From the NCBI GenBank assembly GCA_016194625.1, contig JACQBB010000105.1, forward strand, positions 1 through 12,128: a stretch of DNA of 12,128 nt, in the 5' to 3' direction. Source of the stretch: Elusimicrobiota bacterium. Its GTDB lineage: Bacteria; Elusimicrobiota; Elusimicrobia; UBA1565; UBA9628. The position numbers and the translations under genes are program-made. The notes under the pieces are model-generated. The model searched no databases. It was not told where the DNA came from and saw only the letters and a program-made list of their open reading frames with translations. Shown one piece after another: positions 6,701 to 12,128 of the stretch (the first letter of the stretch is position 1; each line of letters begins with the position of its first letter).

Positions 6701-8697
6701 GCGCCGACGTGCTTGAGCGTCTCCGAGACGAAGATCGCGGGACGGGTCACGAACCACGGGTACTCGGCGGCGCCCTGCAGCTCGCCGGTGAGCGGCGCCA
6801 GCATCTTGACGCCGCCGGCGGCGAGGCGCCGCGCCAGCGGGGCCGCGACGGCCATCTCCACGCTCCACGTGATGAAGCGGCCGGCGGTGTCGAGGTATTC
6901 GTTGGTCTGATAGACGTTCGTGATCCGGTCGTGGCCGACCTTCAGGGCCGCGGCCAGGCGGACGGCGTCGGTGACCTTGGCGGAGTCCCCGCCCAGCGCC
7001 GCGGAGAAGGCGCCCCGGACCGCGCCGGGCTCCAGCGCGATGACCGCCAGCCGCGCCTCGGGGAGCTTGCCGTCGGCGATCAGCTTGGCGATGGCCGCGT
7101 ACTTGGGCGCCGAGGACTCGATGCCGGTCATGTTGCGCGCGTACTTGGCGCTCCCCGCGCGCCACACGCCGCGGGTCAGCTTGGAGCCGAAGTCGAGCCA
7201 GGCGCCCCAGCCTTCGTTCATCTGCTGCTTGCAGAGGAAGCCGAGGGTCGGGATCTCGACGTACATCGAGTAATCGGTGGACAGCAGGCCGAGCTGGCGC
7301 TGGGCGGACTGGACGGCGGCGTTGGCCATGTCCATGCTGCCCGCGTAGTCCGCCGCGTGCATGGCCGCGCGGGACTTCTCCAGCACCGCCTGCAGGGCCT
7401 GCAGGCGCTTGACCATCTCCCGCGCCCGGTTCTTGTACGCGGCCCGCTGTTCCGGCGTCATGTCGGAGTGCTCGATGGCCTTCATCACCTGCTCGGAGTC
7501 CGGCGACGAGGGGTCGAGGTGCTCCAGCTGGTTCTTGATCTCGAACACCTGCGTCTCGATGACGCCGAGGGTCAGGAAGCGGCGCGTGTACTGCTCGTCC
7601 ATGCCCAGGCTCTGGACCTGGCCGTCGGAGATGACGCCGGTCGCCTGCAGCTCGGCCTTCAGCGTCTGCAGGTCGCGCTCGAAGCGGTCGATGCCCTTCT
7701 TGGCGTCCGCGAGGTAGGACTCGCGCTGCGTGAACTTGCGCTCGACGAGGTCCCAGACGGAGACCTCCTTGCCGTCGCGCCCGCGGTAGGTCTTGTTCCT
7801 CGCCTTCGCCTCCAGGTCCTTCTGGATGCGCTCGTTCGTGAACCACAGGTCCTCGCGGAACTTGCCGGCGTCGCCGAGCAGCTCGGCCAGCGCGATCGCG
7901 CGCTCGCGCAGCATCCCGTCGTACACCGCGCGGTACTGGTTCTTGAGCAGGTAGCGCGAGTACTCGAACATCTCCGGGTTGTAGCGTCCGGTCTCGGGGA
8001 TCTGGACGACGTCGGGCGGCCGCGCCTGGTTCATCGCGCGCTGCATCTTCTGCAGGTCGCGGCTGTAGGTGGTCGCGTTGTTCTTGTTGATGCGGAACGC
8101 CAGGCCTTTGTGGTCCCAGAACTCGAACCCGTCCTTGACCGGCACCTGGATCATCTCGCCCGGCTTCGGCGGGTCGGGGACGGCGGCTCCGGTCATCAGC
8201 GCCTCGCGCAAGGCGCCGTTCTGGTAGTCGGCCTCCAGCGAGCCGCCGGCGGTCACCTTGCCGAAGCTGCGCTGGAAGGTGTTGATCGTGCGCTGGACGC
8301 TGGCCTGGCGGTTGGCGTCGTACGGCCCGGCGTCGCGCAGCTTGTCGAACGCGGGCTGGAGGGCGAGGACCTCCTCGGCGATCGCGTGGCCCTCGATGCG
8401 CGGGTCGTGGGCGCGCACCAGCGAGAGGTACAGGCTGCGCCCGAGCGGGGTGAGGCGGGTGGAGTCGCCCAGGTAGGTCTTGAGGATGTCGTCGTCGCCC
8501 TTGAACGCGCCCCATCTCTGGAGGCGGCTCAGGACCTCCGAGGGAGGCGGGAGGTCCGCGTTGGCGTTCGGATCCGGGGCCGCGAGGACGAGCGGGGCGC
8601 GATTCGGCTCGTTGCCCCGCGCGGCGCCGGGGAAGGCGCCGACGGCGACGGAGGCGGAGAGGACGCCGGCCAACGATCGACGAGCGAGGGGTCGCAT
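3727..8697 (-). CDS. Giant exported-looking SecA-like SF2 ATPase, N-terminal part (signal peptide, RecA-like domain 1)
   Basis: The first 1,656 codons of the giant gene. ATG at 8697 is the only start between an upstream in-frame TAG (8722-8724) and a Sec-type signal: positively charged n-region with R6-R7, hydrophobic core 9-22, possible cleavage near G28. Residues 29 to about 1350 match no domain I can name. They include helical, probably coiled-coil stretches (about 319-352, 412-445), the only visible cysteine (C489), and Ala/Gly/Val-rich segments near 607-637, 859-893 and 928-955. The motor begins with a Q-motif-like WRPEQFESL, then P-loop T1380-G-G-G-K1384-T, motif Ia (PMFLTVQSNLEAQARMEF, about 1405-1422, like the TVNDYLA region of SecA) and Walker B D1465-E-M-D1468, like SecA DEVD. 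Motifs III, V and VI lie beyond the TAG. The large extra regions and export signal argue against housekeeping SecA. It could remodel or move proteins in the envelope, but that is inference. No Shine-Dalgarno is visible. Confidence 0.92.
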   Translation of the reverse strand: MRPLARRSLAGVLSASVAVGAFPGAARGNEPNRAPLVLAAPDPNANADLPPPSEVLSRLQRWGAFKGDDDILKTYLGDSTRLTPLGRSLYLSLVRAHDPRIEGHAIAEEVLALQPAFDKLRDAGPYDANRQASVQRTINTFQRSFGKVTAGGSLEADYQNGALREALMTGAAVPDPPKPGEMIQVPVKDGFEFWDHKGLAFRINKNNATTYSRDLQKMQRAMNQARPPDVVQIPETGRYNPEMFEYSRYLLKNQYRAVYDGMLRERAIALAELLGDAGKFREDLWFTNERIQKDLEAKARNKTYRGRDGKEVSVWDLVERKFTQRESYLADAKKGIDRFERDLQTLKAELQATGVISDGQVQSLGMDEQYTRRFLTLGVIETQVFEIKNQLEHLDPSSPDSEQVMKAIEHSDMTPEQRAAYKNRAREMVKRLQALQAVLEKSRAAMHAADYAGSMDMANAAVQSAQRQLGLLSTDYSMYVEIPTLGFLCKQQMNEGWGAWLDFGSKLTRGVWRAGSAKYARNMTGIESSAPKYAAIAKLIADGKLPEARLAVIALEPGAVRGAFSAALGGDSAKVTDAVRLAAALKVGHDRITNVYQTNEYLDTAGRFITWSVEMAVAAPLARRLAAGGVKMLAPLTGELQGAAEYPWFVTRPAIFVSETLKHVGARLGSLDPDPVRINAIAGENAVARYMLTTSVRAGSVAMRQAAFTLTSGVISGAFTAGTHLWDEASLKLFAPGQSLTTPDLPVVGELGFRPNESAFNGVGDAAWAGFKGGVVWANKPMEVFGVPLVHPGLLGYIGIPSTAFRGTRLAEYMEILGSRGVVGSSVGMGKLFFAGEDAAAAAGGAARRGLLERMAAAGTVGKVGAFTLSMADNVAKYAVFSNVVGGIGRVYDYNVPSFRVPVLGNLGGHGDEADVERRIKSANLAGEKLFASPLWMLLPTYAAHTARDAQSAMRGMQGAEQYDQAGRTKEYVNLEQGKEVKFIKKPPVPVSQWFFETSFMSRETGDTWTVTDPIKREGVKKMMPEMLGGKGATPADINPLVFLRATKLADGADFVDLKVNDDVRFVAHQNFIESLLADPVRAKKILGATLGTVVEGFGRVTPEVRNEVAVGLFSSEMQIGKAMPKELAARVGELLKYYVESNTMVNPASDAFAKALDHAPAKSAALDAALQSARERVIEWRATANPDEVPYTRVLTELRASADGLRAEGKLDAKEHAVLTGLYGYLEAIEARFNAFNKTSMTLKLGAESLDALGVQFQGNRPATELVTRFSKELTDWGAGRDPEARVYARGEESFKRLVGNMSNELEKARPTLAEADYKALKGGIKDLQNAPWVLHDANGDPLPSWRPEQFESLVGALTEVSRTGRAGNAPQIFQMLKTGGGKTMLTFEGLLPLIEADAKSRGIKPMFLTVQSNLEAQARMEFLAYKKIGSTLEFDTYEGFKTKIAEGKIKGKDALTQYWILGDEMDGAALQPALTIGQVTGGISKLSPLYKRIEEMDSGLSHRLNDGRTARDSRVMTEARRARSEIDALDPFGPGAEKVKTVQDRAVDLEAAVRKLQGATGLSNRAALEAEVAARVETLRQALGELPISSGDAANGARAALNRLGETLKAVEVPAAPPTTWSKLRDLFSKNPETDPAVRARNEMLADITGTLTR

Positions 8698-8723
8698 GGA
8701 CGATGGCCGCGGGGGCCACTTCT

Positions 8724-8752
8724 AGTCTAACAGAGGAAGGGCCCCTTGTCAG
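8724..8752 (-). promoter_or_regulatory. Candidate sigma-70-type promoter for the giant ATPase gene
   Basis: The minus strand carries CTGACA (8752-8747; 5 of 6 to TTGACA), a 17-nt spacer and TAGACT (8729-8724; 4 of 6 to TATAAT). The predicted transcript would start near 8717 and leave a leader of about 20 nt without a Shine-Dalgarno sequence. The -35 box begins on the last base of the 16-bp motif at 8752-8767 and sits between two GGGCCC copies, which may act as regulatory sites. Confidence 0.5.
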
Positions 8753-8757
8753 GGCCC
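8739..8757. repeat. Pair of GGGCCC palindromes flanking the -35 box
   Basis: GGGCCC at 8739-8744 and GGGCCC at 8752-8757 are separated by 7 nt (CTTGTCA on +). Because the hexamer is its own reverse complement, the pair is both a direct and an inverted repeat, able to form a 6-bp hairpin or serve as a two-site operator. A third copy lies at 8777-8782 inside the terminator stem. Confidence 0.4.
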
Positions 8758-8767
8758 AAAGTCCTAT
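8752..8767 (-). repeat. 16-bp intergenic motif, copy 1 (ATAGGACTTTGGGCCC)
   Basis: Read on the minus strand this is ATAGGACTTTGGGCCC. It matches the copy at 11489-11504 at 14 of 16 positions in the same orientation. Both lie in the spacer between two genes, upstream of a TAGAC-containing probable -10 region. This copy overlaps TCCTATAGGA (8762-8771), a perfect 10-nt palindrome. Function is unknown; a regulator binding site or a genome-wide intergenic element are possible. Confidence 0.55.
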
Positions 8768-8770
8768 AGG

Positions 8771-8818
8771 AAAAGTGGGCCCGGGACCCGGACCCGATGG
8801 GTCCGAAGTCCCAGGCCC
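8771..8818 (-). terminator. Strong intrinsic terminator after the 863-residue secreted protein gene
   Basis: On the minus strand, starting 9 nt past the TGA stop, GGGCC (8818-8814), GGGAC (8812-8808) and CGGACCC (8805-8799) pair with GGGTCCG (8795-8789), GTCCC (8787-8783) and GGCCC (8781-8777). This gives about 17 base pairs with one mismatch, one small internal bulge and an ATC loop. The sequence ACTTTT follows, a short T tract at 8774-8771. It should largely end transcription before the giant ATPase gene, which has its own promoter candidate. Confidence 0.7.
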
Positions 8819-8827
8819 CGCTCCGGC

Positions 8828-11419
8828 TCAGTCCGCCTTGCCGTCGGTCTCGCAGGCCGTCTGCGCCAGGGCCTTGGTCAGGTTCCCCCACCACAGCACG
8901 GGCCCCACGCAGTTCGCCTTGGGATCGCGCGCGTTCGCCGCGGACGAGGGGTTGCGGTACGCCGCGACGCCGCCGCCCTCGTCGGAGGAATCGGTGAACA
9001 TGCGCAGGACGGCGGTGTCGCCGAGCTTCTGGCCGGCCAGCCCCGCCATGTTCAGGTCCTTGGGCTTGGCGAAGTAGTCCGGGTCCGCGCCCTCGCCGAA
9101 GATGGTGATCAGCTTGCTGCGCGAGGTCCCGCTGTCCTTCTGGTAGCGGACCATGATCGCCCACCGCTTGCGCTGGATCGAGCCGCCCTTGCCGTCGAGC
9201 GAGGTCTCCTCGCCCGAGTACAGCGCGATGCCGGACTTCTCGTCGGCCTGCGCCCGCGTCCAGTTCCCGTCCGAGACGCTCGCGGGGAACGGGCCGTTGT
9301 CCGGGCCGCCGGCGAGCGTGTAGACGGTGCCCGGCCCCTTCTGCTGGGTCAGCCCGGCGTTGCTGCCGGTCTCGGAGGGCTTCGGGATGTCCCGGGGCCA
9401 GATCTCGCGGGTCACGTCGTCGCCCACCTTCAGGTTGACCCGCACCGGCTTCCCGCTCAGGTGATAGCCGCCCGACGGGGCGTATTTGGCGATGCGCTGG
9501 CGCACCGTGCCCTCGAGCTTCGGGTCGACCTTCGGGTAGTGATGGGCGAACATGTCCAGCATCAGCTCCACGCTGTCCGCGTCCTGGACGCCCGACTCCG
9601 CGGTCCAGATGTACCGCGGCTGAGCGGTCTTGTCGCCGACGAGGAACTTCGCGAAGGCGTTGTAGTCGTAGTACTGCGACATGGTCGGGAAGGTCAGGAT
9701 GACGAGGTCGCCCAGGCCGCGGACGTTCTTCAACTCCATGCTGGGGATGATGATCGGGGACTGGTTGCCCGGGACCTTCATGCTCGGGTCGAACACCGCG
9801 TTGAAGCCCGTCTTCCCGGCGTTGTCCGAGGTCATGAGGCGGATCTTCGCCCGCGCCTCGGGGCTGAAGCCGCTGTTCAACTCGTCGCTCTCCACCCAGC
9901 CCGACGCCTTGGCCAGAGCGATCGCCTGCTCGAGGGTCGAGGCGTCCGCCGCGCCGCCGGGCGCAGTCGTGCCGCCGGGCGTCTGGCCCGGCTTCGCCGC
10001 CGGCTCGTCCTTCTTCGCGGTCGGCGGAGGGTCTCCCGGACCGGGCTTCACCGCCCAGCCGTGGGTCCGCTCGTCGTACTCGAGATGATACCCGTCGCCG
10101 TTGCGCAGCTTGCCGAGGTCCGGCTTGCCGGAGACGGGCGCCGTGCTGCCGTCGCCGATGACCTGGGAGATGTCGCCCATCAGCGCGGGGTGCGCCTCGC
10201 CGTGCGGGTCGGCGCGCACGTCGTCCGCGGGGAAGAACATGACGGAGCCCTTGGCTCCGCCCTGGCCCAGCACGTAGTAGGTCCGGCCGTCCTTCTCGGG
10301 GATCTTGACGGTCCCGCTGGCCATGATCTGCCGGTTGCGGTCGTCCATCAGCGTCTGGATGGTGGTCGTCATCGTCGCGCCGCCGTCCATGCCCTCGCGG
10401 GCCAGCGAGACGTCGCCGTTCGGCTTGACCTCGACCGTGTACGGCCGCCCGCCCTCGCGGAAGGTGATCGTCTGCTTGCTCGTGTGGGAGATGTCGAGAT
10501 AGCGCACGCCCGTGGGCGTGTCGCGGTCGCCGGGGGTGATGTCCACGATGCCGATGCGGTTGATCGGGTTGCCGTTGGCGTCGCGCGACGAGTAGATCTT
10601 CATCGAGATCCGGCGGAAGCCGTCGTCCTTGGCCCCGTAGACGTCCCGGACCTCGGCGCCGGTGACGTACAGGTCCTCGAAGCCGAACCCCGAGCCGGTG
10701 CCGTCGAGCGGGTTGCGCGGCGCGCCGTCGCCGGAGACCGTGGGCGCGACCGTCCCGGTCGTCTCGTTGGCCGCGATGCTGTCCTCGACGGCCTTCTTCG
10801 TGCGCGGGTCGTCGAGGACCGCCTTGGCCTGCGCCGCGGCGTCTTCGAGGAAGGCGACGGCGGAGTTCGCGGCGTCGCTCGGCTTGATCTGCTTGGCGTC
10901 GCTCCAGTGCCGGCTGGTCATCATCTCGGCGAAGCGGTCGCTCCAGAGCATCTTCGGCTTGAACTTGGTCTTGAGGGCGGCCACCTGAGCCCACGCGGGC
11001 AGTTCGGCGGTCTCGGGGCCGACGACGAAGTACAGCACGGCGACCTTCGCCGGGGTCTTCGCGTTCTTCTCGGGCCACTCCCGCGCGACCGCGAGGACGC
11101 CCTTCATCAAGGTCTCGTCCTTCAGGAGGTCGTCGGCGACGTACTGACGGCCGGGATCCTTGCCCTGGAGGAGGCTCGCCAGCCGCTCGCCGATGTCGCG
11201 ACGCGCCTCGGGCTTCTTCTCGACCAGGCAGGTCAGAGCGTTGACGGAATCGGTCCCGGCGTCGTCGAGGGCCTTGAGGCAGTCGGCGGCGGGCGCGCGC
11301 GTCGCCCCCGCGGGAGTCTTCGGGGGGCGGGCCTTCGCGGCGTGAGCGAGCCCCGGCGACGCGAACGTCGCCGAGGCAGCGGCCAACAGGGCCGCCATGA
11401 CGGGATTCAGGGGTTTCAT
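8828..11419 (-). CDS. Secreted protein of unknown function, 863 residues
   Basis: The start is well supported: ATG at 11419 has GGAG six bases upstream and opens a typical Sec signal peptide (hydrophobic 7-20, likely cut after A27 in GLAHA|AK). I recognise no family. The mature protein has an N-terminal helical region (about 45-220) and a beta-rich region (about 235-455) with DITPGDRDTPTG and YTVEVKPNGDVSL. A Pro/Ala/Gly/Lys linker (about 458-493) leads to a second globular part (about 495-863). There are exactly four cysteines, C47 and C64 near the mature N-terminus and C837 and C856 near the end, which suggests disulfides in an oxidising compartment. No catalytic motif stands out. It lies between an Ala/Pro-rich protein gene and the giant ATPase gene, on the same strand, and ends at TGA followed by a strong terminator. 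Export is well supported and the role is unknown. Confidence 0.93.
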   Translation of the reverse strand: MKPLNPVMAALLAAASATFASPGLAHAAKARPPKTPAGATRAPAADCLKALDDAGTDSVNALTCLVEKKPEARRDIGERLASLLQGKDPGRQYVADDLLKDETLMKGVLAVAREWPEKNAKTPAKVAVLYFVVGPETAELPAWAQVAALKTKFKPKMLWSDRFAEMMTSRHWSDAKQIKPSDAANSAVAFLEDAAAQAKAVLDDPRTKKAVEDSIAANETTGTVAPTVSGDGAPRNPLDGTGSGFGFEDLYVTGAEVRDVYGAKDDGFRRISMKIYSSRDANGNPINRIGIVDITPGDRDTPTGVRYLDISHTSKQTITFREGGRPYTVEVKPNGDVSLAREGMDGGATMTTTIQTLMDDRNRQIMASGTVKIPEKDGRTYYVLGQGGAKGSVMFFPADDVRADPHGEAHPALMGDISQVIGDGSTAPVSGKPDLGKLRNGDGYHLEYDERTHGWAVKPGPGDPPPTAKKDEPAAKPGQTPGGTTAPGGAADASTLEQAIALAKASGWVESDELNSGFSPEARAKIRLMTSDNAGKTGFNAVFDPSMKVPGNQSPIIIPSMELKNVRGLGDLVILTFPTMSQYYDYNAFAKFLVGDKTAQPRYIWTAESGVQDADSVELMLDMFAHHYPKVDPKLEGTVRQRIAKYAPSGGYHLSGKPVRVNLKVGDDVTREIWPRDIPKPSETGSNAGLTQQKGPGTVYTLAGGPDNGPFPASVSDGNWTRAQADEKSGIALYSGEETSLDGKGGSIQRKRWAIMVRYQKDSGTSRSKLITIFGEGADPDYFAKPKDLNMAGLAGQKLGDTAVLRMFTDSSDEGGGVAAYRNPSSAANARDPKANCVGPVLWWGNLTKALAQTACETDGKAD

Positions 11420-11425
11420 GGCGTT

Positions 11426-11429
11426 CTCC
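11426..11429 (-). promoter_or_regulatory. Shine-Dalgarno site of the 863-residue secreted protein
   Basis: GGAG on the minus strand, six bases (AACGCC) before ATG at 11419. It is the only clear Shine-Dalgarno sequence before any gene start visible in the window and fixes this start codon. Confidence 0.7.
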
Positions 11430-11448
11430 GAACGGCGTGCACGGCCGA

Positions 11449-11460
11449 AATCTATGTCTA
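11449..11460 (-). promoter_or_regulatory. Candidate -10 region of the 863-residue secreted protein gene
   Basis: The minus strand reads TAGACATAGATT, two adjacent hexamers each partly matching TATAAT (TAGATT at 11454-11449 is 4 of 6). Initiation from TAGATT would give a leader of about 23 nt that contains the GGAG ribosome-binding site. No convincing -35 is seen. The same TAGAC core forms the -10 candidate of the giant ATPase gene at 8729-8724. Confidence 0.35.
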
Positions 11461-11472
11461 GGTTACTCCTCC

Positions 11473-11486
11473 GCGCGGATCCGCGC
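11473..11486. repeat. Perfect 14-nt palindrome GCGCGGATCCGCGC
   Basis: The palindrome sits 21 nt after the TGA of the Ala/Pro-rich protein gene and upstream of the next promoter candidate. It can form a GC-rich hairpin but no T tract follows on the minus strand, so it is not a standard intrinsic terminator. It may be an operator or a transcript-end-stabilising hairpin. Confidence 0.4.
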
Positions 11487-11488
11487 CT

Positions 11489-11504
11489 GGGCCTAAAGAC
11501 CTAT
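11489..11504 (-). repeat. 16-bp intergenic motif, copy 2 (ATAGGTCTTTAGGCCC)
   Basis: Minus-strand ATAGGTCTTTAGGCCC, 3 nt after the stop codon at 11508. It differs from the copy at 8752-8767 at two positions only. Here the probable -10 lies 28-34 nt downstream, versus 22 nt for copy 1. Confidence 0.55.
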
Positions 11505-11507
11505 CCA

Positions 11508-12128
11508 TCACGGAGTGCCGGAACCCCGCGGCTGGACCCCCTGCACGTCCTTGAGCAGGGCGTCCAGATTGGCGGACTGGGCGGTCACCGTCGCGCTGAC
11601 GTTCGTCAGCACGGGGTCGACCTCCGCCTGCTTGACGGGCGGCGCCGCGGTCGCTCCGGCGGCGGGCGTCGCCGCCGCCGCGCCTTCGGCCGGGGGCGGG
11701 TTGGCCGCGATGAAGGCGTCCATCTTATCCGCCACAAGGGTGAGCGAATCCTTGGCGGCCTTCATCTTGGTCTCGACGTCCGCCACGGTCGCGGCCGGGG
11801 CGGGAGTCTTGGGATCGGGGGTCGCGGCGGCCCCTTCGTCCTTCTTCGGGGTCAGCGCGTCCGCCTTCAGGAGCTCCGCCTTCGCCCGCGTCGCGGCCTC
11901 GTTGTACTTGTCGATCTTGGACGCGAGGCCGTCACGGAGCTGGATCGTCCGTTCCGCCGTCGCGCCCGCGGGCACCACGTCCTTGACCGCGCCGTTCGCC
12001 GGACCCGTCGGCGCGGGCGCCCCCGCGGTCGCGGCCGGAGCGGCGCCGTTGACCACCGCGTCCAGGGTCGCCAGCTGGGTGTTCAGCTTGTTGTAGGTGT
12101 CCTTGATGCCGTTGCCCTCGGCGGTGTA
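11508..12128 (-). CDS. Ala/Pro-rich helix-and-linker protein, unknown function (partial, 5' end outside window)
   Basis: The frame is open to the window edge, giving 206 visible C-terminal residues and a TGA stop. A GTG at 12056 could be mistaken for the start, but 24 coding-like residues with the same helical style precede it, so the true start is outside the window. Four predicted helical segments (about 1-24, 58-92, 113-142, 166-196) alternate with low-complexity linkers rich in Ala, Pro, Gly and Thr (about 28-47, 93-113, 143-164). Helices have spaced Lys/Asp/Leu patterns such as KMKAAKDSLTLVADKMDAFI, typical of short coiled coils. No cysteine is visible. Such composition is common in periplasmic or surface spacer proteins, but the signal peptide region is not visible, so export is inferred from style and from its secreted neighbour. 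Confidence 0.85.
   Translation of the reverse strand, partial: YTAEGNGIKDTYNKLNTQLATLDAVVNGAAPAATAGAPAPTGPANGAVKDVVPAGATAERTIQLRDGLASKIDKYNEAATRAKAELLKADALTPKKDEGAAATPDPKTPAPAATVADVETKMKAAKDSLTLVADKMDAFIAANPPPAEGAAAATPAAGATAAPPVKQAEVDPVLTNVSATVTAQSANLDALLKDVQGVQPRGSGTP

Noticed and set aside
706..8697. Housekeeping preprotein translocase SecA
   Set aside because: The length, export-type N-terminus, insertions, altered motif VI and lack of the cysteine-rich C-terminal tail do not fit the essential SecA, which is about 800-1,000 residues.
688..8730. A 2,680-codon open frame on the + strand covering the giant gene
   Set aside because: It is codon-registered antisense to a gene with clear ATPase motifs and a signal peptide. 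Its translation is a repetitive Leu/Val/Ala/Arg/Gln mix without motifs, as expected for the reverse strand of GC-rich coding DNA.
8727..11078. A 783-codon minus-strand open frame overlapping the secreted protein
   Set aside because: It is an out-of-frame shadow with Arg/Gly/Pro-rich translation; the 863-residue frame has the Shine-Dalgarno sequence, signal peptide and balanced composition.
9461..11461. A 666-codon + strand open frame
   Set aside because: It is antisense to the secreted protein gene, Arg/Val/Leu/Asp-rich, with no motif or ribosome-binding site that would support it.

Overview
The window is G+C-rich bacterial DNA with almost every gene on the minus strand, so genes are listed here in transcription order from high to low coordinates. 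It probably comes from an uncultured, Gram-negative-like bacterium. My best guess is a high-GC Elusimicrobiota member, because I associate giant exported-looking SecA-like proteins and Ala/Pro-rich secreted proteins with that phylum. This is an impression from protein style, not a database result, and the confidence is low to moderate. No rRNA, tRNA, CRISPR array or insertion sequence is visible.

Layout: (1) 12128-11508, the 3' part of an Ala/Pro-rich helix-and-linker protein, cut by the window edge. (2) An 88-bp spacer with a palindrome, a 16-bp motif and a likely promoter. (3) 11419-8828, an 863-residue secreted protein of unknown function with a clear signal peptide and four cysteines. (4) A 130-bp spacer with a strong intrinsic terminator, a second copy of the 16-bp motif and a candidate promoter. 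(5) 8697-706, one continuous frame of 2,663 codons for a giant SecA-like SF2 ATPase, broken by a single in-frame TAG at 3727-3729. (6) 671-1, the 5' part of a polytopic O-antigen ligase/polymerase-type membrane protein, beginning at GTG directly behind a perfect TATAAT box.

The giant gene is the main item. RecA-like domain 1 (GGGKT P-loop and DEMD Walker B) lies before the TAG. Motif III (SGTAG), motif V (GGRGLNL) and motif VI (QAEGRIDLGR) lie after it in the same frame. Neither half alone holds a complete motor. The gene is therefore read through or suppressed, split into two polypeptides, recently inactivated, or wrong at one base in the assembly. The protein also starts with an apparent export signal, which is odd for an ATP-driven motor. 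It carries an insertion of about 680 residues between Walker B and motif III.

The three proteins encoded upstream of position 706 look envelope- or export-associated, and the last gene suggests surface polysaccharide assembly. Shared function is only inferred: the strong terminator separates the 863-residue gene from the giant gene, so these are probably at least two transcription units.
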